A DNA stretch of 64,000 nucleotides from positions 1,129,878 through 1,193,877 of the forward strand of contig NW_024104416.1 in NCBI RefSeq assembly GCF_003945595.2. The letters run 5' to 3'. Source of the stretch: Pipra filicauda. Its lineage: Eukaryota; Chordata; Aves; Passeriformes; Pipridae. Positions 36,404 to 48,272 of this stretch are shown piece after piece. The notes under the pieces are model-generated. The model was not told where the DNA came from and searched no databases. It saw nothing but the letters and a program-made list of their open reading frames with translations. Positions within the stretch are counted from its first letter, which is position 1; each line of letters opens with the position of its first letter. The translations under genes and the position numbers were made by a program.

Positions 36404-39400
36404 AAATGAAAATCTTCTTAACTTTAATGGAAAGACTGAGAGTACGTTATAATTAAATAGCAGCACTTCAACCTTTTACTTGTAGGATCCTGGATTGTTG
36501 TAAAGTTTCTCTTAAAGACTCAGTTGTTAGATGCAGGAGTATTGGAAAGGAAGAAACACAATCTTATTTATAATTAAATTATGATGTGATTAATTATTTG
36601 CAGTGAAATTTTTTTGCAAGTTAGGAGCACAGTGAGGATTTTTATGTGAAAGCTCAAGTCTCATTAGCAAAAATCACTACTGTGTTCTATAGACTTGAGT
36701 AAAGAGCTAATTTATGTTCTCATCTACACCTATTTTAAACCACTGTAAATACAGATTTTCTTTAATATTTTGCCTCACATTTTTCTCAAGAGTTGCCATT
36801 TTTTTTACCCTTCCCAGTTTCTTTTGTCCCATATTCAGCCCCTTCTCCCTTTTATTGCTGTATTCCATGTTGTCTACTTCCAAAACTACTGTAATGCTTC
36901 TGTATTCTTACTGCCATGGGAGCTCTTAAATACACTGAAGCAATATAGGGGTGATGGAATAAAGATATTAATAATATTTAGTGTTTCCCAGATAAGGGCT
37001 GATGAAATTGCACCAGTGAAAGCTGCAAAAATGGAGAATATTTGCTGTTTGAATTGGTGTCAGTGACTGTCAGTGGTAAATAAGTACTGGTGTCAAGGCT
37101 TATTTTCAATCAGAGAAGACTTTCATCTTTTTGTGTTATGGCTTTTTCTGGCTCCAGCAGGTTGTGTAGACACAGTTCTTGTGAGCTCTGTAGAGCAGAA
37201 GGAGATGCTCATTGTAAATAATAGACAAAAGCTTGCTGCTGGATTTGGTGAAAATGAGAGAATGCCTTTCTGTGTGTATTTGCCAATCCTTCCCCAGAAG
37301 GCTGTAACCTAATCTCACACTCCAAAAATAGTCAGCTTTTGTCCATATGTAAAAGTACTGTACTTTACAATTAGTTCTGCATATTGGGCTGTGATTGTGT
37401 AGGAAAATTATCCAGCTCTGAAAGTAATTTGGCATCTTCTGGGGATTGTGCCTCTAAAGCTTGCAGGAGTCAGGATCACTGGGTAAGTCTAATGCAATCC
37501 ATGCATTCCTACCTTGAATATGTGATCCTAACATCAACTCCAGAGTTTTCCTGAGCATGGCCGGTTCTTTTTTCTTAATTCAGTTTCTATATATCATGCT
37601 GACAACTTCCTGCTCCTTTGTTTATTTTAGTGAGATTTAAAAATGCAGAGGCTAACGTTGCCTAAAAATGTGGATGGAACCAACAAGGATTCTGACTGTC
37701 AGTTCTTTTTCATTCTTAATTCAGTGCCATGTAAATTCAAGGTAACCAGGGAAACCAAGAGCTTGCTATCCTTATATACTTTGCAGAGTACTTTCTGGAA
37801 ATAGTGTTCTCCAATCTGTCATGATCAGTATTCTTTGAGAACACAATAAATGAATGTTAACACAGGTAAAAAGCAAGAAGGAAGGATCACCTTAATGTGA
37901 GAGTAATCATACAGTCCTCAAAACTTATCATTTTGTTGCAAATTTACGTGGGAAACTGGAAATTACTGGATTGTAAAAATAACGCTAAATACATGGTAAA
38001 ATATGGTGTGTCACAATTCAGCCTTTTTGAGTAGCAGCACAAGTGCCTGTGGATGGAGGCTCAAATAAGAATGTTGTTCATTAGGAATCAGTGTTTTCTC
38101 TAAATTTAGATGCACTGCTAAATGTTCACTGCGTGTTTCCCCACGTGTGTGGTTGCAGACTTTGCACACGGGATTCCACAGGGGCAGATACTTGACTTTT
38201 CTCCTGGTACATGGAGCTCAAGAGAAGAACCTCTTCCCATTCTCTCCTGAATTTAGTCAGGTAGAAACTTAGGGGCAAAGATGACCATCTGACATGTTGT
38301 TATGGAAGGTGTGATAGGTGATAAATACACAACACAGTAACCCTGTACAAGGTGGTGTTGCTGAATTTACATCCCTGCCATGCTTTGTGGTTGCAGCAGC
38401 CATAGGGTCCTCCTGGGGGAAGTATAAGTGTGTTCTCAGTGGAGACACACTCTTCTGTACTATAAATTTAAATAATAACTATATCAGAATCATAGACATG
38501 AAGGCAGTGCTTGGATATTGGTCTAATTTTAGATTTCACCTAATCAGTAATGCCAAACCAGTGGGAACTTTGATTTTATTTTCTTTTGAGGCTGTGGTGT
38601 GTGGTTAACAAGCAGAAGACTAAATCTTGAACTGCTTTTAGAAATAAACTGTTTGTTTCATATGATACTATTCCTGAAGGGCCAGAGGGCTTTTTTCATA
38701 GTGGTCTTCCAAAATATCCTTCACTGCCACTGTACTGGAAGCAGTACTACCTGTACAAGCTGCCTTCTAGAATGTGACATTTAGATTTCCACCTCTCTGC
38801 TATTAACAGATATGTGCTGTACTGTCCCTAAAACTAGTTGTGAATCCTATGGAGAGATGTAGAAAATGTTTCAAAACAAATTAAAAATTAATGACACAGT
38901 CAATTTTTTTTTTACTTGTGGCTCGTATTTTCACCTGCAGAAAACTAAAGAAACCATCAAAGAAAACAAGCATTAGATTCTAATTTGGAGTGACTTATTG
39001 AAGGAAAATAATCACTAAACCTCTAATGATAATAATATTTTTTGACAACTTCCTAATTCTTACAAGTTGTTGGTAAGAGCTGCATCAAGCCTGCTGAGAA
39101 CCCTGGCTCTCACCTGGGTAACTCAAAGAATTGCGTGGCCTGTGATCATTTAGAAGAAATGATAAGTTTAAAAGCATAGCTGGAGATGTTTTTTGGTTTT
39201 GTTTTTTTTTCTTTCCTTGCAGCATGTGGTAGAACCACAGCTGCTGTACTGCCATTCATATTCTGCTGCATCCATTCCCCAACAGCCATAAAGAATAAGT
39301 AGGCAAAAATAACAGTGAGTCTTATTCAGGCTGTATTTGCAAAAAACAGACCCAGTGATTCAGTTCACTGTTCGTGTCTTTACATGTCAATCAGGGTCTT

Positions 39401-39917
39401 AAATATACCAAACTTGGGGGGTTTAATATTTCCCTTTAAAATGCCTTCACTTTACATAAAAAATAAAAAATAAGGGCTTGAAAAGGGTCTGTGGAGTTAA
39501 TTTCCCACGTGGAATTGCTATAAATTATGACAGAAGTAAGTATGAAACACATTTTTTCATTTATCTAATATTAATGAAAGGCCACCTTCTCTCACCTTCC
39601 AGAGTCTTGCTAACTTTGTTCATGTTTAATAGATATGTTTGCTCTGTTTGAAGTCTTCATTTGCATCTGGAGATGCAAGAGGGGAGCACCCTTCAGTGGT
39701 ATGTAATGATCTGTTTTGACCAACAAACCAGGGACCAAAGGAAGAATTTGAGAACTACAACCACAGCTACCTGGTCAGGGAGATACAAGTAGCTTAATTA
39801 ACTTTTGAAAGGATCCTGTTCTCCAGTCAGATTCACTGAGATAAGTTGGGCAGGGCAGTATAGCCCAGGACAGATTGCACAACCACACCTGAGAGGGAAC
39901 TCAAACCTGCCTTCAGA
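36404..39917. other. Unique non-coding sequence
   Basis: No recognised repeat or supported exon. AT-rich, with homeodomain-like TTAATTA words near 36568-36600 and short T runs near 38900 and 39190. Confidence 0.55.
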
Positions 39918-40137
39918 GTGGGGGGGCCGTGGGATGTGGAGGGGGGCGTGGGATGTGGAGGGGGGCGTGGGATGTGGAGGGGGGCGTGGGATGTGTGGGA
40001 TGTGGGGGGGGCCGTGGGATGTGGAGGGGGGCGTGGGATGTGGAGGGGGGCGTGGGATGTGGAGGGGGGCGTGGGATGTGGAGGGGGGCGTGGGATGTGG
40101 AGGGGGGCGTGGGATGTGGAGGGGGGCGTGGGATGTG
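39918..40137 (+). repeat. G-rich minisatellite, 19-bp unit, about 11-12 copies
   Basis: The unit GGGGGGCGTGGGATGTGGA is repeated head to tail almost without mismatch. The GGGATGT core occurs 12 times. Irregularities are one short unit (TGTGGGATGTGG near 39995) and two units with GCCGTGGG (near 39927 and 40012, 85 bases apart), which suggests a multi-unit duplication. The plus strand is strongly G-rich with repeated runs of six or more G plus GGG, giving quadruplex potential. Because 19 is not a multiple of three and the unit has no stop in several frames, long open frames arise on both strands (up to 254 codons at 39833-40597 minus). These are artefacts of the array and the adjoining CR1. Confidence 0.95.
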
Positions 40138-40178
40138 CCTGCACATTTGAACCCATCCCATTACTTCTAATTAGGTTT

Positions 40179-40515
40179 GGGCAACAGAATTGGGAAAGGG
40201 TCTGGAGAGTCAGTCGTGTGAGGGGGAGCTGGGGGGGCTCAGCCTGGAGAAAAGGAGGCTCAGGGGGGACCCTCTGGCTCTGCAGCTCCCTGACAAGGAG
40301 GGGGGAGCTGGGGGGAGTCCAGCTTTGCTCCCAAGGAACAAGGGATGGGACAAGAGGGAATAGCCTCAAGCTGTGCCAGGGGAGTGTCAGGTTGGACATG
40401 AGGAGGAATTTCTTGCTGGAAAGGGCTGTCAGACCTTGGCAGGGGCTGCCCAGGGAGGTGGTGGAGTCCCCATCCGTGGAGGTGTCCAGGGAAGGACTGG
40501 ATGTGGCACTGAGTG
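40179..40515 (+). mobile_element. CR1 LINE fragment, sense, lacking the terminal octamers
   Basis: Starts near GGGCAACAGAATTGGGAAAG, then GAGCTGGGGGGGCTCAGCCT, CAGGTTGGACATGAGGAGGA, GGGAGGTGGTGGAGTCCCCA and GACTGGATGTGGCACTGAGT. The sequence diverges before the usual TTCCAACCTGATTC...-type 3' end. It begins about 40 bases after the minisatellite. Confidence 0.94.
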
Positions 40516-40775
40516 GTTTTGCAGGAGCATTGTGTGCGTTCACCTGCATGCAAATAATGCAGGGGAGGTTTAAGAAAAATGGTGTACAGAACAGCAACAG
40601 CAGAGATTATTAAAATAATGATGGTAAGAAGTTTAGTTACGTGTCAGAAGCCACAGAACATGGGCAACTACCTTCTGTCAGATCCTGTGTGCTCTCACCC
40701 CTCAGCCTGCATTCCAGGTGCCTGTCCCTGCCAGTCAGTAAAAGTCCCTTCTTGTGTATCACAGCTCTGATTCTT
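40516..40775. other. Unique non-coding sequence
   Basis: No recognised repeat or exon. Confidence 0.55.
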
Positions 40776-41453
40776 TCACTGCATTTGTTTTGTAACATAA
40801 AGTTTTATGTTGCTCACTTTATCATAAAAAGGAGAGTTGGAGCACACAGGTACCCAATAAATCCTTGTGAGTAGAATTCTAGGTCTCACCATTCCAGATA
40901 TTCTTTGCTGTTTGAGTCTGTCCTGGATTTTTTTGTGGTTGCCTCCACATGCTGGCAGTAGCCAAGAAAAACCCCAGTGATGACTCTTGCACAGCTGCAA
41001 TCTTCTTTGTTGTTCTAACATTTTACTGCCAGGCTTGATGCCTGCATGAGTGCTTGCCATGCCTAGGACAGGGAGGTAAAAGGTGGACAAAGATTTTAAC
41101 AAAGAATTAAAACTTGAAATGTGGAAGGTCTGACATATCCCAAAGACGAGACGCCTCATATGAGTGGAAAAAAAAGATTCTAAAGCATGTAAAAGAAAAA
41201 GAAAAACAACTTTAAGTTGAAAACTGTTGTCAGTGATTAGAAAAGTGTGTTGTATTTCTGTGTATTGAGAATTAAAAGCAGTGTATAGGAAGAGGGAGAA
41301 GAGGTGCTGCATTGTACCCTGACACTGATATAGAAACATCCACTGGAAGCCACAATGAGGAACCAGAGCTCCAATAGCAGGTGACAAAGTGTAAAGTGGA
41401 ATATTAACTTCCAGGGATTTGAATAGAATCAGACTGGGTGAATAATGAGGCAT
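40776..41453 (-). CDS. Unexplained 225-codon open frame, hypothetical
   Basis: Not recognised. The frame is open for 225 codons from ATG in DNA that is not CR1 and not the minisatellite, which makes it the longest such frame in the window. The predicted product is rich in Leu, Ser, Phe, Ile and His, with a hydrophobic stretch at about residues 78-95 (QLKVVFLFLLHALESFF) and a basic, Gln-rich part at about residues 140-190 (KMLEQQRRLQ, NHKKIQDRLKQQ). I see no signal peptide, zinc-binding pattern or catalytic motif. The base before the start is poor for initiation (T at -3). No splice context was sought successfully. It could be a decayed retroposed gene or an unknown repeat, or simply a long chance frame. 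Low confidence that it is coding. Confidence 0.15.
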   Translation of the reverse strand: MPHYSPSLILFKSLEVNIPLYTLSPAIGALVPHCGFQWMFLYQCQGTMQHLFSLFLYTAFNSQYTEIQHTFLITDNSFQLKVVFLFLLHALESFFSTHMRRLVFGICQTFHISSFNSLLKSLSTFYLPVLGMASTHAGIKPGSKMLEQQRRLQLCKSHHWGFSWLLPACGGNHKKIQDRLKQQRISGMVRPRILLTRIYWVPVCSNSPFYDKVSNIKLYVTKQMQ

Positions 41454-44400
41454 TTAAGTAACAAGTGAATGGCTCGTGTTTGAGCCAAGGCTTGTGAGTT
41501 CCAATAAAATGTCTACTTAAATTTGATCTCTCCCTGCTTAAAAAAGAGGGAGTAAGGAGAAGGGAAAAAAAATCAAAACCAACAACTAAAACTGCCAATT
41601 ATCAGAGAAGTAAAACAAGAGAAGTTTTTTCTACTGTAGGTGAAGGAAAACAACCATTTTCATAGGATTCTCTGTCTACCATCCTGCTTAGGAGAGGAAG
41701 CGTAAAATTGCAACTGGATCTCATATTTTTATATACAGCAGCTAAACATATTCATATTCATTAGAAGATTTAAAACCAACCAAATAACAGCTTTCTTTAG
41801 CTGTTTGCTGCTCATTCCATAAAGTTACCCTTAGGTTGTCCCTTTTTTGTTGATTAATTTGCACTGGGTTAAACTCTCCTGTGGATTTCCTTGGTCTGTG
41901 GTTTGTCACAGCAGACCACTGTGCTTCCTTTGGAGCCATTTCACCATCCTAATTAAATTTGTGGTCAGGCTTATTTAGCTATTATTTGCTTCATAGAATC
42001 AAACATTTGAGAGTTTGGTGTCTGCTCTTGAGCATGTTAAAACTAACTGCTTTAATTAAGCAAAAAATGAAGTTAGTCCTGTGGTTTGAAGTGCAAACAT
42101 TATTACCAACTTCACCAGTAACTACTTTTTTAATAGAGAGGTACAACTGCTACACTAAATTCTTAGCTCTACATTGCTAAGTGTTGTAAAGGAGACCTAT
42201 TCAGTGGAAATACTTTATTTCAGGGTAAGGATTGCTAAGTTTTTAAAAAAATGTAAAAGCCAAGTCAAGTTTATAAATCTTTTTTTTTTAAATGAAGTTC
42301 ATTTTTGCTTTGAAGGAAAGTGTCTCATCTGTTTTCTTGTGTGCTTTTTGGGTTTTTTTGGAGTTTCATTTCAGCAAAATAATTTTTTCCCCACAGTTTT
42401 TGTACCTATCTGAAATTTTCTGAAGAGATATTTCAAAAAACTTGTTGTCTTAAAATACTTTGATAATTTGAGACGTGTTTCACAGATATGCCTTTGAGGC
42501 TCATCTGTGTGATGCAGGTGATTGTACTGTGAGCAGCTTGCAGTTGGAATAATTGTGGGTTTTTTATGGAAACAGCAAAGAAATCCATATTCTTAAGGAA
42601 TGTTCATTTAGTTCAAGGGATGGAAAAGAGCTGTTTGGTCATAAAGCTACAATCCTGGAAGCCCAGTGAGAGGTTATATAGTGTTTATTTATCACTAGTG
42701 TATGACTTATCTATTTCTTGCACTTAATTTTAAGTGTGCAGAGAACTGGAATTTGAATTAATGGCGAGCACAGTCCTTAACCAGAATTGTAGGCTGAAGT
42801 AAAGCTGTGGAAACCTGAAAGAATGGCTCTGAATAAAGCAATAAAGGAGTCTGGATAAAATGACTGACAAAGTGTTAGATGGCAAACTAAAGAGCAAGAT
42901 GTCTGAGGTGTATCAAAGGCAAATAAGGTCTGTAACAGACACTTCAAGAGACAGAGCAAAACACGCAGATTAAGAAACGTTTAAGCACAGAATTTAAATA
43001 AGCAACTCACGAACTGAGCAGGAGCTGCTGCTGTTACCTGTGTGCGGGTTTGTTCAGCTTAAAACACACGATGGGCTGCCATTAATCACTGCAGCCAAGA
43101 ATACCCTGTATTCCTGGAAGGTGAGGGTTTCCCAGCATGTCCTGCCCTGGGTGAGGATCCCTGCAACTCTATGGATAAGGATCTAAAAGGGGCAGAGGGC
43201 CTTGACAAGAGTCCTCCTGGGTTCCATTTTCCGAGGAACTTGGCAAACCACGAGAGGTTGGACTCTCTGCTCCGCTGCCCCAGCCTAAGCTGTTGGCCTG
43301 CAGGTTGTTTTGCAGTCTGATATCTGGCTTTTATCAGAAATTTCACGTTCAACGGGGATATTTTATCAGTAGAAATGAATCATGGTAACAGTTCAGTTTG
43401 ATTAATTGATATTTTCTGAAGAATCATCCTGTTGAATTTCTATTGAAATTCCTGGTACCCCAAGTACATGCACAAGTGCAAGACCTCTGCATCTCTTGAA
43501 CTTCCTTCAAGATTTACTTGGAGAGGAGACTTTCCCCTTCTAATGAAAACAGCACCTTGGGAGGACTAAGAGCTTTATTTGGTGCTCAAGAAGGGTTTCT
43601 ACAAGGACTTCCTATATTTTAAAGTGCAGAGACATGATCTGTAGAAGCAGCTGGAGTGAAAAAAGTTCTAGGAATTGAAGCAGCACTGCAGGTAAATAAC
43701 CGACAGGAATAAAATGCAGAAATAAAACCAAATAACTTCTTTGTACACTTGGTGCTGTTTATAAATCCAGAGTTTTCCATGTGTTGCCAGCTGTTTAATT
43801 TATCATGTCAGCTCTTGACATTTTTTCTGATAAGTATGAAAGATAAATCTATCACATTTTTTGCTTTTTAGCTGCAATTGCATTTTCAGCATAGGATGCA
43901 CCGAAATAATAGATTGCTTAGCAAAATAAATATGTGAAAATGGTGTTTAGGATTTCCGTGTAAGCAGTAATTAGAGTACTGCTTGTCAGTTTTAGAGCAC
44001 TGTGAAATATTATGGCATATTGTGACTTTATTTTTACAGAATCTGTTGCATACCTGTCACGTTAATTCAACTAGAAAGCATTCTTTATGACAATTCATAT
44101 AATATCATAAAGGCAGCCAGTCATGTTTGTTACTGAATCATTGCATGTCTCAATGTTGAAATTAAATTGGAAAAGAAAAAGGCAGTGCAAGAAGATTAAG
44201 CTCGGTATAAAATGCATTTTAAAGGATCTGGATCTTATTTTGTTATTCTTTCTGCAACTATAAAATTCTTAAGATGTGACCTTTCTTAAATTAGATATAT
44301 CTACAGGAATTAATATTTTGTCTAGTGTTGACAGAAGTGATCACATAAACAGCAGCAAAATACCCAACACTGATGAAGAAGTGTAAAACTTTTATTATTG

Positions 44401-44716
44401 TTCAGTTGCTACAGGGCAAGATGGATTTTTTCCATTTATTCAGTGACTCTGGCTTTCTATTAATTCTTTCTTTATTGGTTCACATTTACCATTGATCAAA
44501 GTGGACTCTTGGGTGTTCTCTCATGTTAGGTTTTTATGTAACAAGCTTTAACTTTTTTTCCTAAGCAATGGGATAGACCCCTGCAACTCCTGTGCTACTG
44601 CAAATGATCTAACAAGGTTTTAAACAGAAACTTCACTTACTGTCCTTGTGAACTGCAGGCTACACGTATGGGAAGGAATGATCCTTGATTTCTTGGCTTG
44701 GTCAGCCTTGGCATGT

Positions 44717-44790
44717 TGAGTTTGTGGATTTTGGTGGTTTAATTTGGTTTTGAGTTTGTTGGGTGGTTGTTTTGTTTGTTTGTTTGATGA
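44717..44790. repeat. G/T-rich low-complexity tract
   Basis: The plus strand is nearly free of C over about 75 bases, ending in TTTTGTTTGTTTGTTTG. Strand-asymmetric simple sequence. Confidence 0.7.
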
Positions 44791-45377
44791 CATCTTTCTC
44801 AGGCACTGCTTGGAAGGAATCCAGTGTGTGTGTGATTGGAGTGTCAAGCCTATCCCTTGGTGCTAAATGTGCTTGGGTCTTAACTGGACATCTTATTTCT
44901 TTTCCTAATTTGCAGTTGTTTTTAGCAGTCTGTACATTGTTTGAATAGCACCAGATTTTAGCTCAAGCATTTTTTTCTTGGGCATATCTATGTCATCTTA
45001 TCTCCTGAGGCAGGGACAATAAAAGGTTTTACAACATTTCTGTAAACTGAATATTTTGGAAACGTGGCCTTACAATCTCTTATGCTGCTTTAAATAAGTT
45101 ATTTGACCTTGTTGTGTCATCCTGGAGTTGAATTACCTGGAGTTACATAGAGCTGGTGCTGCTGGGCAACCTTATCACAGTTATTGGATGGTTATTTCAC
45201 TGTAAATAGCAGTTATAATTAATATCGTTTAGTGAAGCATCCCTCTACTGATTTGTTTTTATTAACATGGCCTAGAACAGTGATAGTCAACGTCATTAAA
45301 TATTTTTATCCTTCTTGGATAAAAGTAACAGAGTAGGTATTAATTGAACAAATAAAAAGGTTTTATGAGAAACATTG

Positions 45378-45397
45378 GTATATAGATATCTATATAC
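45378..45397. repeat. Perfect 20-bp palindrome
   Basis: Each half is the exact reverse complement of the other around the centre AGAT|ATCT, flanked by GTATAT and ATATAC. AT-rich and able to form a small cruciform. Confidence 0.85.
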
Positions 45398-47876
45398 TTG
45401 TCTGGCTTTATTCCTCTCTGAAATGGGGAATATATTTTCCAATGATGTTTACCACTACCTGAAGTGTTTTATACACCAGTTCAAAACAGAAGTTGTTAAT
45501 AACCATGATAGGATCTACTAAAAGGAACTATAGCTCACCCAAAGGTAGTTTAGTATTCAAGATTGCTTTTTTTCTTTGATTTCCATCTCAAAAAGTGTTG
45601 AGCATGTTGGTGATTCTCAGGTTTACTTCAAACTTTCATACTTCAGTATTGAAAAGTCTTGGCAACCAAATATAGAGGGCTTAGATTTTTAGTCCTCATT
45701 CTGCGTTCATTATCAAGGGACATGAGCTGATTTAAATGATATATTAATTAACAAGAGGAGTACTTGAGAAATGGGAGGGGGGGTATTATTTTCTAAAATA
45801 AAACAGTATATGTGCTTCTATTTATGTTTTATTGGAATGTGCTCGTTGCTGTGCTCGGGATGGTGAGCACATGCACCAGGCCTCAAGTGCACAGGATACA
45901 ACCTCAATTAAAACATTGTGGAAAAGGGCTCAAAAGCTGTATTTTTTAGTTCCAACATTCTGATTTTTCTTTCTGATTTATATATTTAAGAGGCAGGTTT
46001 TTTGTTGGCCAGTGGGAAATGGTAGGAGGTAATGACTGCTGGCTTTGAATATCCCAATCCTGTAACAACAGATTTTGATGGCTCCTCAATACTAAATACT
46101 ACTTAAGCATTTGATCTCATTTATGAATGATTAAATAATAAGAAAAGATGATTAAAAGTAGTGTGACACTGAATAAAAGTGCTGGGTCAGGTGAAAAGAA
46201 ACCCTGGGAGTGATCTGTTTGATGGTGTCTATTGATGAGGAAAGGGGAGAAACTGGATGGCACAAAATTTGCTTGGTCTTTGTTCATACAGTGCTGTTCA
46301 TCTGAATTTCACTTTGCCATTTGTGTTAAAATGTTACAATCTCTTTTAGTTATGAAAAGCCAAGAGAGCTACACCAAACATAAAATGATGGAAGCTTCTA
46401 AGGAGAGTGGACTACAAATATTCAGCATGGGTTTTTTTATAGTTTGGGGGTCCCTCTCTGAAGTGACAGTGCAGACAAAGCTGTCTTAGAGGAGAAAGGA
46501 AGAAATGTCCCCACTGTGGTGGCGCAGAAAAAAAACCCACAGGGTTTTGTGTGCTTGCCAGTTGGTGTGGAGGGACCGAGCTCCTGATGTGACTTGGCAT
46601 ACCAGGGCTGGAAATTATACCACTGGAGCCATTCTTTGGAGGGGGGAAAAGTAAATAACTCAGCATCCTAGGTGATATTTCTTCCCCTGCTCTGAAATAA
46701 AGGATTTAAGCTTGATGGAAAAAAATTGCATGGCAATACTCACTATTTTCAGTTCTTGACAGTTCTCCTTGTTGCCAGGGGTCCCATTTCATGTCTTTTA
46801 TAAATATTTCAAGTCAAGGTCCCTTAGATGAAGATATTAAGATGCCATCATTTCACAGCAGAATGTCATTGGTGACAGGTAATTTTAAAATGTTCCAAAC
46901 AGATTTTCTTTATCTTTATATTTTTTTCTTGTTTTTTGGTATTCCTAAATCCTCTGATTTCTTTCACTCTTCTGTCTTCCCAGTCGAATTTCATAAAGAA
47001 TGGGGCAATGGAAATATATATTAAATGCTCCTGAAGTATAGGTATTAAATTAAATGAAGTGCTTGAGTACTTTACTGTGATTTTTTTATGCAATCCACTA
47101 CTTTTCTGTAGTTTCTTACGGGTTTGTTTTTTTTCCAGTTGAAGATAAATTCTTGGTATATTAAGTGAAGAGGGAAAATAAATTCCCTGACCATAAGAAT
47201 GTTAAGGCAAAGTATCTTAATTTAAGGTAAGGTCTCACTAGATGGATACATTGTAGTGGAAAATAAACAGGTTCAAAGTAGGAGGCTTTAATTTATCTTT
47301 TAATTTTCCAGGAGATTTGAATTGTGACAAATGGAATATTCTCATTTTTCATAAGTTAATTCCGTAATTAGAACAAGTTCACACATCTTTATTTTTGATT
47401 TTCAAGAAGCTCTGATTTTGTTGTGTAACTAATGGCAGAATGTGGAAGGATTATGGTGGATTAATTTGCAACAGCTGTTGTAACAACTTCCTAATAGTTC
47501 TTAAGTATAAAGGTAGGACCTGTTTATCTCTTTTTAATTGTGTAAAGTACATATCAGCTGCTAATAAATCTATGATGCCTGGCTATGCATGCAAGATGCT
47601 TTAGATATAAATTACCTTTTATAATTAACTAGCTCTGGGCTCCAGATGGTTTTGACCCACCTTCTAGAGAAAATAAATTGATTATGTATTTGCTACTATG
47701 ATTTTCCTTCACGTCAGGATATAAATTTTGGTAAAAGTTTGACACAATAATTTTCCAATGCACTTCTTGAATGTGTATTTTTAGTTAAAGGGAATGAAGA
47801 ACAACAAGTTCTATACTGATGTATGGAAGCAAGATGTTATTGGAGTTGAAAGGAGGGATTATTGGACTTGAAGCAA

Positions 47877-48272
47877 TCACAGAATTATAGAATGGCCTGG
47901 CTTGGAAGGGACCTTAAAGACCATCCAATTCCACCCCCTGCCGTGGGCAGGGACACCTTCCACTAGCCCAGGTTGCTCCAAGCCCCATCCTTGAACATTC
48001 CAGGGCTGGGGCAGCCACAGCTTCTCTGGGCAACCTGTGCCAGGGCCTCCCCACCCTCCCAGGGAAGGATTCCTTCCCAATATCCCATCTAACCCTGCCC
48101 TCTGGCAGTGGGAAGCCATTCCCCCGTCTCCTGTCACTCCAGGCCCTTGTCAAAAGTCTCTCTCCATCTTTCTTGTAGTTCCCTTCAGGCACTGGAAGGC
48201 CACAATTAGGTCACCCTACAACCTTCTCTTTTCCAGGCTGAACAATCCCAATTCTCTCAACATTTTATCTGA
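47877..48272 (-). mobile_element. CR1 LINE fragment, antisense, about 400 bp with intact 3' end
   Basis: Starts TCACAGAATTATAGAATGGC at the 3' tail and continues AGACCATCCAATTCCACCCC, GTTGCTCCAAGCCCCATCC, CAGCCACAGCTTCTCTGGGC, AATATCCCATCTAACCCTGC, CTCTCTCCATCTTTCTTGTA and CTTTTCCAGGCTGAACAATC. About 15 bases expected after CCCCATCC are missing. Open frames at 47877-48192 minus are by-products. Confidence 0.96.

Larger units (their letters stand above)
41454..47876. other. Unique non-coding sequence, about 6.4 kb
   Basis: No interspersed repeat recognised. It includes a G/T-rich tract at 44717-44790, a perfect 20-bp AT palindrome at 45378-45397, and two blocks (about 43740-44250 and 47330-47700) with the look of conserved non-coding DNA. 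A GC-richer patch at 43080-43330 with an 88-codon minus-strand frame has no motif I can name. Confidence 0.5.

Noticed and set aside
39833..40613. Open frames of 254 and 231 codons, plus several shorter ones, across the minisatellite
   Set aside because: A 19-bp unit without stops keeps several frames open on both strands, and the rest of each frame is CR1. No protein evidence.
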